Source: Ketobacter sp.
GTDB lineage: Bacteria; Pseudomonadota; Gammaproteobacteria; Pseudomonadales; Ketobacteraceae
Assembly: GCF_003671495.1 (NCBI RefSeq)
Contig: NZ_RCHN01000029.1
Location: 35,599-99,598, forward strand
Reading direction: 5' to 3'
Length of the DNA: 64,000 nt
The notes beneath the pieces were generated by a model. The model saw only the letters and a program-made list of their open reading frames with translations, searched no databases and had not been told where the DNA came from. This document shows positions 35,562 to 43,228 of the stretch, piece by piece (within the stretch, counting starts at the first letter, position 1; the number at the start of each line of letters is the position of its first letter). A program made the translations under genes and the position numbers.

Positions 35562-36628
35562 TGCCTGACTCCACCTCACAACTGGATCACTACCGGCTGT
35601 TGGGGCGCTCCGGTTTGCGAATTTCGCCTCTGACCTTGGGAACCATGACCTTCGGTATGCCGGGCTGGGGAACGGAGCTCAGTGAGGCAGATAAAATGTT
35701 GGGCCACTTTATTGAGCTGGGCGGCAATAGCCTGGATACCGCAAACTATTACGCCAATGGGGAATCCGAGCGCATACTGGGGCGGCTGATGGCTGAGCGG
35801 CGCCAGCAACTGGTGGTTGCGACCAAATACAGCCTGACCATGAAAAAAGGCGACCCCAACGCCAGCGGCAATCATCGCAAAAACATGATTCAGTCCGTTG
35901 AGGCCAGCCTGCAGAGATTGAATACGGATTACATTGATCTATTCTACCTGCATCTGTGGGATAACCTCACACCGGTTGAAGAGATCCTGCGGGCGTTTGA
36001 TGATTTGGTTCGCGCCGGAAAAATCCTCTATGTGGGCATATCGGACACCCCGGCCTGGCAGGTGTCGCGCCTGCAGACCCTGGCCCAGTTGCGGGGGTGG
36101 TCACCATTGGTGGCTTTGCAGATTCCTTATAATCTCACTGAGCGTACGGTGGAGCGGGAGTTCATGAGTATGGCGACCGAGATGGGGTTAGGCGTGTTGC
36201 CCTGGTCTCCCCTCGCCGGCGGCGTGTTATCCGGAAAGTACCGCCGCGACGATCTGAGCTTGAAGCCTTCAGCACTGGATTCTCGCAAGAATATTAATCT
36301 GGCTACGGGGCGCCTTACCGAACAGGCGTTGGATATTGCCGAAGTCGTCGCTGCGGTCGCCCATGATCTGGACAGCACTTCTTCACAGATTGCGTTGGCC
36401 TGGACCCTGCAGAACCCCTCAGTAACTTCGCCTATTATCGGGGCGCGGACCTTTGACCAGTTGGCTGAGAACCTCAAGGCACTTACCATTCAATTCAGCG
36501 ATGAACACCTCCGGCAACTGCAACAGGTCAGTGATATTGAGACCTGCTTTCCCCACAACCTGATTGACTCACCCACGTCTCACATGATGCTGGGGCAATG
36601 CACGATCGCCAGGCGGCGTTATTGTTGA
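35561..36628 (+). CDS. Aldo/keto reductase
   Basis: 355-residue NADPH-dependent carbonyl reductase of the AKR superfamily. The YRLLGRSGLRISPLTLGTMTFG opening is typical of the yeast and plant-type subgroup. LDTANYYANGESE carries the catalytic Asp and Tyr; VATKYS has the Lys and YLHLWD the His. The phosphate-binding end IIGARTFDQLAENL is also present. The ATG at 35561 overlaps the stop of the flavoprotein gene (TGATG); a GTG one codon upstream is possible. It may reduce a ketone intermediate of the same pathway. Four bases separate it from the next gene. Confidence 0.92.
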   Translation: MPDSTSQLDHYRLLGRSGLRISPLTLGTMTFGMPGWGTELSEADKMLGHFIELGGNSLDTANYYANGESERILGRLMAERRQQLVVATKYSLTMKKGDPNASGNHRKNMIQSVEASLQRLNTDYIDLFYLHLWDNLTPVEEILRAFDDLVRAGKILYVGISDTPAWQVSRLQTLAQLRGWSPLVALQIPYNLTERTVEREFMSMATEMGLGVLPWSPLAGGVLSGKYRRDDLSLKPSALDSRKNINLATGRLTEQALDIAEVVAAVAHDLDSTSSQIALAWTLQNPSVTSPIIGARTFDQLAENLKALTIQFSDEHLRQLQQVSDIETCFPHNLIDSPTSHMMLGQCTIARRRYC

Positions 36629-36632
36629 CCTG

Positions 36633-37928
36633 ATGCCCGCTTTCCGCCAGAACAACACGGTCGATTGGGTGACGGGTGATACCTATGGGCTGGATATACC
36701 CGCTCACCCGGACGCACTATTGAAAAGTGGAGCGGCGTTTCTGAATCGTGCGTTTCAGCATGCAGCTTCAATCCATGCGACCGGCAACGCCTCGCGCTCA
36801 ATCGAAAGCATATTAGACAGCCAGATCATCCATGCCGGTAGCACCGGAACCAAATTACTGTTAACCGTTGAGATAGCAGCCGCGACTTCGCGCAAGAAGC
36901 AACGCCTGTTTGTGAAGTTCTCCCGGGATTTCAGCAATGAGATCCGTGATGCTTCCCGGCAACAGATGGCATTGGAAATTCGATTTGCTCAATTATCCCA
37001 GTTACCGCAGTTCCCCATCGTGGTACCCACTTGCTACTTTGCGGATTTCCAGCACCGCACCGGTACCGGGCTTATGATCACGGAGTGTATTCCCTACGGA
37101 GAGGGTGACGTGGAACCCCAACGCCCCAAGGCCATGGATTATCGACTGGGTGACAGTCTTCCCTACTACCGGGCGTTGATTCGTAATCTGGCAAGGCTGG
37201 CTGCCGCCAGCAAAAATGGCTCGCTACGGGATGAAGTTGAACGCCAATTTCCTTTCCAACCGGAACAGCTGGATGTAGGCCCCAGACGCGCCCTGCAGCC
37301 AGGCCAGCTGGAACAAAACGTCGATCGTTACGCGCAGTTTTGCAAAACCTATCCAGGCTTGATTCCAGCGCATCTGCGCAGTGCGGAATTTCTTGCTCGG
37401 TTCAGACGGCAGGCATGTCAGTTCCAACACCATCAACCGCATATTCACGCCCTATTGCAAAGTGAACCGGACATGATCGCACTCTGTCATTGGAATGCTC
37501 ATGTGGATAACGCCTGGTTCTGGCGTGAGCCCAGCGGCGCGCTGGAATGCGGACTGTTGGATTGGGGTAATGTCAGCCAGATGAATGTCGCAATGGCTCT
37601 GTGGGGCTGCTTGAGTGGTGCGGAACTGGACCTCTGGAATGAACATCTAGACGGCCTGCTGCACCTGTTCATAGCGACGTATCAGGCGGGCTGTGGTGTT
37701 CAACTAGACATTGAACAGTTGAAACGGCACTTGAACCTTTATATGGGCTCAATGGGGTTGAGCTGGCTGTTGCGAGGCCCAATCAGGACATTGTCCGGTC
37801 TCGAGGGGCTCAACGCCGCAAGTACCCGAACTGACCCAATCATTGAGCGTAATGAACCCGCTCGGTCTCAATTGCACCTTATGCAGGTGTTTTTGAACCA
37901 CTGGAGCCACAGTGATATGGCAGTGTGA
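36633..37928 (+). CDS. APH/choline-kinase-fold protein with altered catalytic loop
   Basis: 431-residue protein of the aminoglycoside-phosphotransferase-like kinase fold. The nucleotide-binding lysine is probably Lys95 in RLFVKFSRD. The catalytic loop reads CHWNAHVDN at 285-293, against the usual H-x-D-x4-N, so the catalytic-base Asp is Asn288. The metal-binding Asp is kept at 310 in LLDWGN. It may therefore be a weak kinase, a pseudokinase, or a subfamily with different chemistry. Last gene of the P450 operon, 4 bases after the aldo/keto reductase. It starts at an ATG in a region without a clear ribosome site, so it may be translated by coupling. Such kinase-like proteins recur in steroid- and terpenoid-type clusters, but I know of no assigned role. 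Confidence 0.78.
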   Translation: MPAFRQNNTVDWVTGDTYGLDIPAHPDALLKSGAAFLNRAFQHAASIHATGNASRSIESILDSQIIHAGSTGTKLLLTVEIAAATSRKKQRLFVKFSRDFSNEIRDASRQQMALEIRFAQLSQLPQFPIVVPTCYFADFQHRTGTGLMITECIPYGEGDVEPQRPKAMDYRLGDSLPYYRALIRNLARLAAASKNGSLRDEVERQFPFQPEQLDVGPRRALQPGQLEQNVDRYAQFCKTYPGLIPAHLRSAEFLARFRRQACQFQHHQPHIHALLQSEPDMIALCHWNAHVDNAWFWREPSGALECGLLDWGNVSQMNVAMALWGCLSGAELDLWNEHLDGLLHLFIATYQAGCGVQLDIEQLKRHLNLYMGSMGLSWLLRGPIRTLSGLEGLNAASTRTDPIIERNEPARSQLHLMQVFLNHWSHSDMAV

Positions 37929-37937
37929 TTATGGATA

Positions 37938-39170
37938 TCAGCTTGCAACTGTCGAAGCTGTGGCCGATTCGGTCTGCGCTGGCCGGTGAGCCCCCAGTCG
38001 CAGCAAGTTAATGCCACCGAAGAACACCAGGGTACCCCCAAGTAACAGGAACGCGGTGAAACTGTCTGTTTTCGCCAGCATAAAACTCAACAACCCGGAC
38101 CCCAATCCAATGGCCAGTCCCACCGCCGTGGTCAACAATCCCATCACCGTACTGTAAATCGCCATGGGAAAGTATTCCGCGGTGACGTAAGCAAGAATAT
38201 CCGCCTCCGCTCCAAACGACAGACCGATCAATACGATGGCAATACCGAGTAGTAACAGGGTTTCTGTGCCTGTGGCCAGAATAAAACAACCCAGGCACGG
38301 CAGGCCCATGCCAATGGCGGCCACAATGTGGGTCTGCCATTTATCCAGGGCAACACCGGCGATCAACCGGCCGATGATGACCCCCACCGCAAACACCGAC
38401 ACCATGTACCCTGCCGCCACATCTGACACATTGTGATCGGCGAGCACAATTTTGAGTTGTGAAGTGGCAAGGGCGTGAGTGAGACTGCACAGGAACGAGC
38501 TGATGGCAATGATGCGAAAGGCAGGGCTTTTGAAAATCATGGGATAGTCTTTGCGGGCACTTTGTCTGGCCGCATTTTGTCGCCGTTCCGGGGCACGCTT
38601 GGGCAGCAGTATCAGGGCCAGAATGCCCAAAACCCCGGAAAACACCGCCATGGCGTGAAAACCGGAACGCCAACCGTACAGGTCCACATACCCGGTCAAC
38701 AGTGGACTGGCGACCGCCCCGGTCACGGCGGGCCCCGCCGCACAAACCGCCAGGGCCAGGCCCCGTTGGCGGGTAAAGCGTTCCGCCACCACTCGGCAAT
38801 ACACCGTCGCAGTGGTGGATGCGCAGAATATCACCTGCATAAAGTGAATGGCGTACAGAACTTTCACATCACCCGTCAACAGGCTCATCAGGATAAAACT
38901 GATGGGATAGGCGACGATACCGAACACGGCAACGGTGCGTACACCGAACAAGTCCGCCATACGACCGATAAACGGAATCCAGAAGACCGTGATGATGGAA
39001 ATGGCCCCGTTGAGGGCGTACTCAGATTTGGTCCAATCAAATGCTTGCAGCAAATAGGGACCAAATATATTGTTGACGTAGGCATTCAGTCCAAGCCCAG
39101 CACTCATGCCGGATGTTGCTGCCAGGAGGGCCGTCCATCCGGATCGAAATTCACCACTTTTGGATTTCAT
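37938..39170 (-). CDS. MFS transporter (MFS_1, monocarboxylate/oxalate-formate type)
   Basis: 410-residue membrane protein with about 12 hydrophobic segments in two halves joined by a charged loop near 195-215 (PKRAPERRQNAARQSARKD). The first-half signature GRMADLFGVR follows the second helix. It probably imports an organic acid such as the pathway substrate, by proton symport in the inner membrane. It is divergent from a second MFS gene, with a promoter region containing TTCAATATATTGAA and an operator-like site. It converges with the APH-like gene, only 9 bases between stops. Confidence 0.9.
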   Translation of the reverse strand: MKSKSGEFRSGWTALLAATSGMSAGLGLNAYVNNIFGPYLLQAFDWTKSEYALNGAISIITVFWIPFIGRMADLFGVRTVAVFGIVAYPISFILMSLLTGDVKVLYAIHFMQVIFCASTTATVYCRVVAERFTRQRGLALAVCAAGPAVTGAVASPLLTGYVDLYGWRSGFHAMAVFSGVLGILALILLPKRAPERRQNAARQSARKDYPMIFKSPAFRIIAISSFLCSLTHALATSQLKIVLADHNVSDVAAGYMVSVFAVGVIIGRLIAGVALDKWQTHIVAAIGMGLPCLGCFILATGTETLLLLGIAIVLIGLSFGAEADILAYVTAEYFPMAIYSTVMGLLTTAVGLAIGLGSGLLSFMLAKTDSFTAFLLLGGTLVFFGGINLLRLGAHRPAQTESATASTVAS

Positions 39171-39209
39171 CGTTGTTTGCCAGAACCTAATCTCGTTATT
39201 CTTATAATG

Positions 39210-39223
39210 TTCAATATATTGAA
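39210..39223. promoter_or_regulatory. 14-base palindrome TTCAATATATTGAA
   Basis: Perfect palindrome about 40 bases upstream of the minus-strand MFS gene. Similar AT-rich half sites occur at 10826-10840 (IclR region) and 4447-4458 (monooxygenase upstream region). It may be an IclR-type operator; low sequence complexity keeps this tentative. Confidence 0.4.
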
Positions 39224-39265
39224 TGTGGTTGCCTGGGGCGCCCGAATACTGGATAATCTATTAAA

Positions 39266-39276
39266 CACCATTGTTG
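39266..39276. promoter_or_regulatory. Operator variant CACC-N3-GTTG at the MFS promoter
   Basis: CACCATTGTTG differs at one position from the CAAC-N3-GTTG core. It directly abuts a perfect TATAAT (39277-39282) on the plus strand, which would drive the MFS gene at 39305 with a very short leader. Confidence 0.5.
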
Positions 39277-39282
39277 TATAAT
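39277..39282 (+). promoter_or_regulatory. -10 box of the plus-strand MFS/xdhC run
   Basis: Perfect TATAAT 23 bases before the TTG start codon at 39305. No good -35 is seen, and the operator-like site covers the spacer. Confidence 0.5.
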
Positions 39283-39304
39283 AATAAACGGTCTGGGTCG
39301 ATCT

Positions 39305-40954
39305 TTGAGTAATAAGAACGTCGGTGCGTTTACGCCCTTAAAGCATAAGAACTTTCGTAATATCTGGTCCGCCAGTGTATTTGCGTATTTTGGGCATTTG
39401 ATACTGGGGGTTGGGGTGGCCTGGGAAATGGCCCGTATCACCGACTCCCCCTCCATGGTGGCTCTCACCCAAACCGCGTTGATGGCGCCCTACATGCTCG
39501 TGGCCATTGTGGCCGGTGCGGTGGCGGATATGTTTGACCGCAGGTTAATTACCCTGTGCTCCCTGGCTTTTGCCATCATCACTTCCATTACTCTGACCTC
39601 CCTGGCGTTTCTCGGGTACACCACCCCCTGGATGCTGTTGCTGTTTACGGTCATGATCGGATGCGGGGTCGCGTTTTATGCGCCTTCCTGGCAGGCATCG
39701 ATTCCGGAGCAGGTCCCCCCGGACCAGTTACCCGCGGCCATCGGCCTGGGTTCTGTGGCTTACAATGCGGCGCGCAGTGTTGGCCCCGCTTTGGGTGGCA
39801 TCATCGTGATGGCTTTTGGGGCCAACTACGCCTTCATCGTCAACTCAATCTTTTACATTCCATTATTCATCACATTCTATTTATGGCGCAGGAACGTTGC
39901 CCCTTCCCGTCTGCCGCCAGAAGGCTTTCGACGGGCAGTGATTTCCGGCCTGCGCTATGCGCAACACTCCTCTCCCATCAAGCGGGCGTTACTGCGCTCA
40001 TTCAGTGTTTGTATTTGTATCGCTTCCGCCAATGCATTGGCCCCCCTGATTGCCCGGGATGTGCTGGGTGGTGGCGCCGACATGTATGGATTATTGCTGG
40101 GGGTCAGCGGTGTGGGGGCGGTGACCGCCGGGTTGGCGGTGAGCCACATTCGTGCCCTCACCCACACTGAGCGCACACTGAAAATTCTGGCGTTGATAGG
40201 ATCTGGGTCATTGTTGGTGGTGGGGCTCAGCCAGTTTCTGGTGCTCACCTGCCTGGCATTGTTCGTGGCCAGCGGGGCCAGCATTCTGGTGGTGTCATTG
40301 TTGAATATATCGGTACAACTCTCCACACCCCGCTGGGTGATCGCGCGGGCGTTGTCCATGTTTCAGACCTGCACGGCCGGCGGCATTGCCATTGGCTCCT
40401 GGGTTTGGGGGCTGGTGGCGTCGGACTATTCGGTGCAGCAGGCTATGATGCTTTCCGCCCTGGCCTTGCTGCTGACCATCCTGATTGGTTGGTTGTTACC
40501 CGTACCGAAGGATGCCGATGAAGACATAGAGCAAATTGAACTGTCCAATGAACCGAACGTGGCGCTGGATCTGACCATGCGCTCCGGCCCCATTGTATTG
40601 GAGATCGATTACGACATTGCGCCGGAGCAGGCCCGCCAGTTCTACAACGCCATGCTTCACATGCAGAAAGTCCGGCTGCGCAACGGGGCCTATGATTGGT
40701 CGCTGGCACGGGACATCGAAAACCCCGATCTCTGGACGGAGCGCTTTCATTGCCCAACCTGGGGCGACTATCTCAGAATGCGTTCCCGCTACACGCAGAT
40801 CGACCTGGCCACTCATGGTGAGGTTAAAATATTCAATCGGTTCACTGGGCCAACGCACGTGCGGCGCAAGCTGGAACGGCCCATCGGCTCGGTGCGTTGG
40901 CAGGCGGAATCGCCGGACACCAAACAGGAAACGCTGGATTACACGGGGCCTTAA
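39305..40954 (+). CDS. MFS transporter (MFS_3, EntS-like) with C-terminal soluble domain
   Basis: 549-residue protein. Residues 1-400 form about 12 membrane helices of the MFS_3 type (opening FRNIWSASVFAYFGHL; motif AGAVADMFDRR). Residues from about 425 form a soluble tail rich in charged and aromatic residues (PEQARQFYNAMLHMQKVRLRNGAYDW). It probably exports or imports a small organic molecule. The start is a TTG; the next ATG would remove the first membrane segment. No Shine-Dalgarno is evident, and the likely -10 box ends 22 bases before it, so the leader is very short. Similar tails occur in relatives. Confidence 0.87.
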   Translation: MSNKNVGAFTPLKHKNFRNIWSASVFAYFGHLILGVGVAWEMARITDSPSMVALTQTALMAPYMLVAIVAGAVADMFDRRLITLCSLAFAIITSITLTSLAFLGYTTPWMLLLFTVMIGCGVAFYAPSWQASIPEQVPPDQLPAAIGLGSVAYNAARSVGPALGGIIVMAFGANYAFIVNSIFYIPLFITFYLWRRNVAPSRLPPEGFRRAVISGLRYAQHSSPIKRALLRSFSVCICIASANALAPLIARDVLGGGADMYGLLLGVSGVGAVTAGLAVSHIRALTHTERTLKILALIGSGSLLVVGLSQFLVLTCLALFVASGASILVVSLLNISVQLSTPRWVIARALSMFQTCTAGGIAIGSWVWGLVASDYSVQQAMMLSALALLLTILIGWLLPVPKDADEDIEQIELSNEPNVALDLTMRSGPIVLEIDYDIAPEQARQFYNAMLHMQKVRLRNGAYDWSLARDIENPDLWTERFHCPTWGDYLRMRSRYTQIDLATHGEVKIFNRFTGPTHVRRKLERPIGSVRWQAESPDTKQETLDYTGP

Positions 40955-41002
40955 CCAGTATGCACAAACTACCCCATAGTTTAACCACAGACAGGGTTTA
41001 CC

Positions 41003-41974
41003 ATGCACAGTCTTGATCATCAGGTGCTGGCAACGCTGCAAGGCTGGATTGCCGACGGGCATTGCGCCTGGTTGTGTACCATTGTGGCGACTCATGGCTC
41101 TTCTCCCCGCCCGGCCGGTTCGTTAATGGCCTGCAACCAAAATGGTCAGGTGGTGGGTGCACTGTCTGGTGGCTGTGTGGAGGATGATCTGGTGGCCAAG
41201 CTGCTTTCCGGTGGCACTGAAGGGTTCCCGACTCTGGTGGAGTACGGACTCAATGCTGAGGAAAATGCCCGCCTTGGCCTCCCCTGCGGTGGCTACCTGA
41301 CAGTACTGGTGGAAAAACTGGATGTCTCTAATCTGAATTTACTGCGTGCGGTGAATGACAGGCTTGAGCGGCGCGCCTGCATCGAACGATCCGTTGATTT
41401 GGAGACGGGTGTGTCCAGCCTGCGGCAAGTGACGAATTTTAAACCCTTCTATCTATCGGAAGAAAAGTGGGTGCAGGTTTACGGCCCCCGTTACACCCTG
41501 TTGCTGGTGGGTGCAGGCCAAATTGCGGGCTGCCTGACGCAGATGGGGAGCTTGATGGACTATCGGGTGGTGGTGACCGATCCGCGCGCCGACAAATTGG
41601 ACGATTTCCAGACTCATATCATTGGCCCTGAGCAAGCCTGTGAGTGTGTGTTGGGGATGCCGGACGACGTCGTGAGGCAATATGGGAGCGATCCATTCAG
41701 CATTGTGATCACCCTGACCCATGACCCCCGTATCGACGATATGGCTTTGATGGAGGCGCTGACCCGGGACAACCTCTATGTGGGTGCGCTTGGTTCCTTA
41801 CGTACCACGGAACAGCGTATTGCAAGACTGCGGCAGCTGGACGTGACCGAGGCACAGTTGCAACGCCTGCATGCACCTGTGGGGTTGTCAATTGGCAGTA
41901 AAACCGCCCCGGAAATTGCGGTGTCCGTGCTGGCGGAGTTGACCCAGTTGCGACGCAAGCGGGAACGATCATGA
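41003..41974 (+). CDS. XdhC/CoxI-family molybdenum hydroxylase maturation protein
   Basis: 323-residue chaperone of the family that binds molybdenum cofactor, helps sulfurate it and inserts it into xanthine-dehydrogenase-type enzymes. The N-terminal XdhC/CoxI domain (about 15-85) has ATHGSSPRPAGSLM and LSGGCVEDDL with the conserved Cys. The C-terminal Rossmann-like domain (from about 165) has LLLVGAGQIAG and ends with GSKTAPEIAVSVLAEL. CAGGG precedes the ATG. It overlaps the MobA-like gene by 4 bases. The molybdenum enzyme it serves is not in this window and may be just beyond it or elsewhere. Confidence 0.9.
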   Translation: MHSLDHQVLATLQGWIADGHCAWLCTIVATHGSSPRPAGSLMACNQNGQVVGALSGGCVEDDLVAKLLSGGTEGFPTLVEYGLNAEENARLGLPCGGYLTVLVEKLDVSNLNLLRAVNDRLERRACIERSVDLETGVSSLRQVTNFKPFYLSEEKWVQVYGPRYTLLLVGAGQIAGCLTQMGSLMDYRVVVTDPRADKLDDFQTHIIGPEQACECVLGMPDDVVRQYGSDPFSIVITLTHDPRIDDMALMEALTRDNLYVGALGSLRTTEQRIARLRQLDVTEAQLQRLHAPVGLSIGSKTAPEIAVSVLAELTQLRRKRERS

Positions 41975-42594
41975 GTAGCCTTGCACGCATAGGAACCATC
42001 GTTCTGGCCGCGGGATACTCTCGCCGCTTTGGCTCAGATAAGCGCTTGGCCCTGTTAAATGGGAAGCCGCTGCTGTTACACACGCTTACCAGCTTAGCGG
42101 TGATTCCCGGCCCCAAGCTGGTGGTCGCCAGTGATGATCTGCCCATGGAAATCCAGTCTGCTGTACGCGCCGATGCAGAGCTTCTGTTGCTCCCCAGGCA
42201 GACTCAGAATGAACACGGATTAGGAATGGGTGACAGTCTGGCGGCCGCTATAAAATCGGCATCAAAACAGCAGTGGCAGGCTGCCCTGGTGGCACTGGCA
42301 GACATGCCCGGCATCCGCCAGGACACCATTCAAAGCCTTATCCAGGCCCTCGTAGAACGGCAACAACAGGGTGAACCGGTTGTTCCGGTATATGAAGGTG
42401 GATGGGGGCATCCGGTGGGCTTTCAACAAGCACAGTTTTCCCAACTATCCCAATTGCAGGGTGACCAGGGTGGGCGCGCTATCTTGAAACGCTGCCAGCC
42501 CATCGAGGTGCAGGTGGATGATCCAGCGGTGCTCAGTGACATCGATACTCCGGACGATCTCCAGCAGTTTCTAATCAACAGCAGTGTGTTATAG
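41971..42594 (+). CDS. MobA-like NTP transferase (molybdenum cofactor cytidylyltransferase type)
   Basis: 207-residue nucleotidyltransferase of the MocA/MobA group. The NTP-binding signature LAAGYSRRFGSDKRLALLNGK is at about 13-33, followed by ALADMPGI with the metal Asp. C-terminal features are GHPVGF, GDQGGRAIL and DIDTPDDL. It would attach CMP (or GMP) to molybdopterin to make the dinucleotide cofactor. Its ATGA overlap with xdhC supports a joint role in maturing a molybdenum hydroxylase. MocA is more likely than MobA because of the xdhC partner, but the base specificity cannot be read with certainty. Confidence 0.87.
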   Translation: MSSLARIGTIVLAAGYSRRFGSDKRLALLNGKPLLLHTLTSLAVIPGPKLVVASDDLPMEIQSAVRADAELLLLPRQTQNEHGLGMGDSLAAAIKSASKQQWQAALVALADMPGIRQDTIQSLIQALVERQQQGEPVVPVYEGGWGHPVGFQQAQFSQLSQLQGDQGGRAILKRCQPIEVQVDDPAVLSDIDTPDDLQQFLINSSVL

Positions 42595-42669
42595 TAGCGA
42601 GTCCATCCTATCCGCAGCCTGCATTAGTCCACGCTAAAATCCAGATCAGCAGTAAAAGAGACCTGAACA

Positions 42670-43215
42670 ATGAAAGAAAATTTTGCCGCCATCATCACCG
42701 CCATCGGAGAAGACCTTACCCGTCCTGGTCTGGAAAAGACCCCGGAGCGGGCCGCCAAGGCGTTTGAATATCTGACCCGTGGTTACCATCAACAGCTGGA
42801 CGACGTCATCAACAATGCGTTGTTCCCTTCCGACGCCAGTGAGATGGTGGTAGTGAAAGATATCGAGCTGTATTCCATGTGTGAACACCACCTGCTGCCC
42901 TTTATTGGTCGTGCCCACGTGGCGTACATTCCATCCGGCAAAGTGCTGGGTTTATCCAAAGTGGCGCGTATAGTGGATATGTACGCCCGTCGTCTGCAAA
43001 TCCAGGAACAGCTCACCACTCAGATTGCCGAGACCATTCAGGACGTGGTGGGTGCTGCCGGTGTGGGTGTGGTGGTTGAAGCCCAGCACATGTGTATGAT
43101 GATGCGGGGCGTGGAAAAACAGAACTCGGTGATGAAAACCTCCGCCATGCTCGGAACCTTCCGGGATAACCAAGCCACCCGCTACGAGTTTTTGTCGCTG
43201 ATCAATGCCCGTTAG
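42670..43215 (+). CDS. folE: GTP cyclohydrolase I
   Basis: 181-residue enzyme that converts GTP to 7,8-dihydroneopterin triphosphate, the first step to folate and other pterins. Zinc ligands are Cys71 and His74 in CEHHLLPF and a cysteine near 142 in [12 protein letters not shown]. The substrate-site segments [21 protein letters not shown] and SAMLGTFR are present. Length is normal for the bacterial type I enzyme. It lies 75 bases after the MobA-like gene and may share its transcript. Only 13 bases separate its stop from the convergent oxidoreductase gene. Confidence 0.96.
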   Translation: MKENFAAIITAIGEDLTRPGLEKTPERAAKAFEYLTRGYHQQLDDVINNALFPSDASEMVVVKDIELYSMCEHHLLPFIGRAHVAYIPSGKVLGLSKVARIVDMYARRLQIQEQLTTQIAETIQDVVGAAGVGVVVEAQHMCMMMRGVEKQNSVMKTSAMLGTFRDNQATRYEFLSLINAR

Positions 43216-43228
43216 GGGCAAAGTCATA

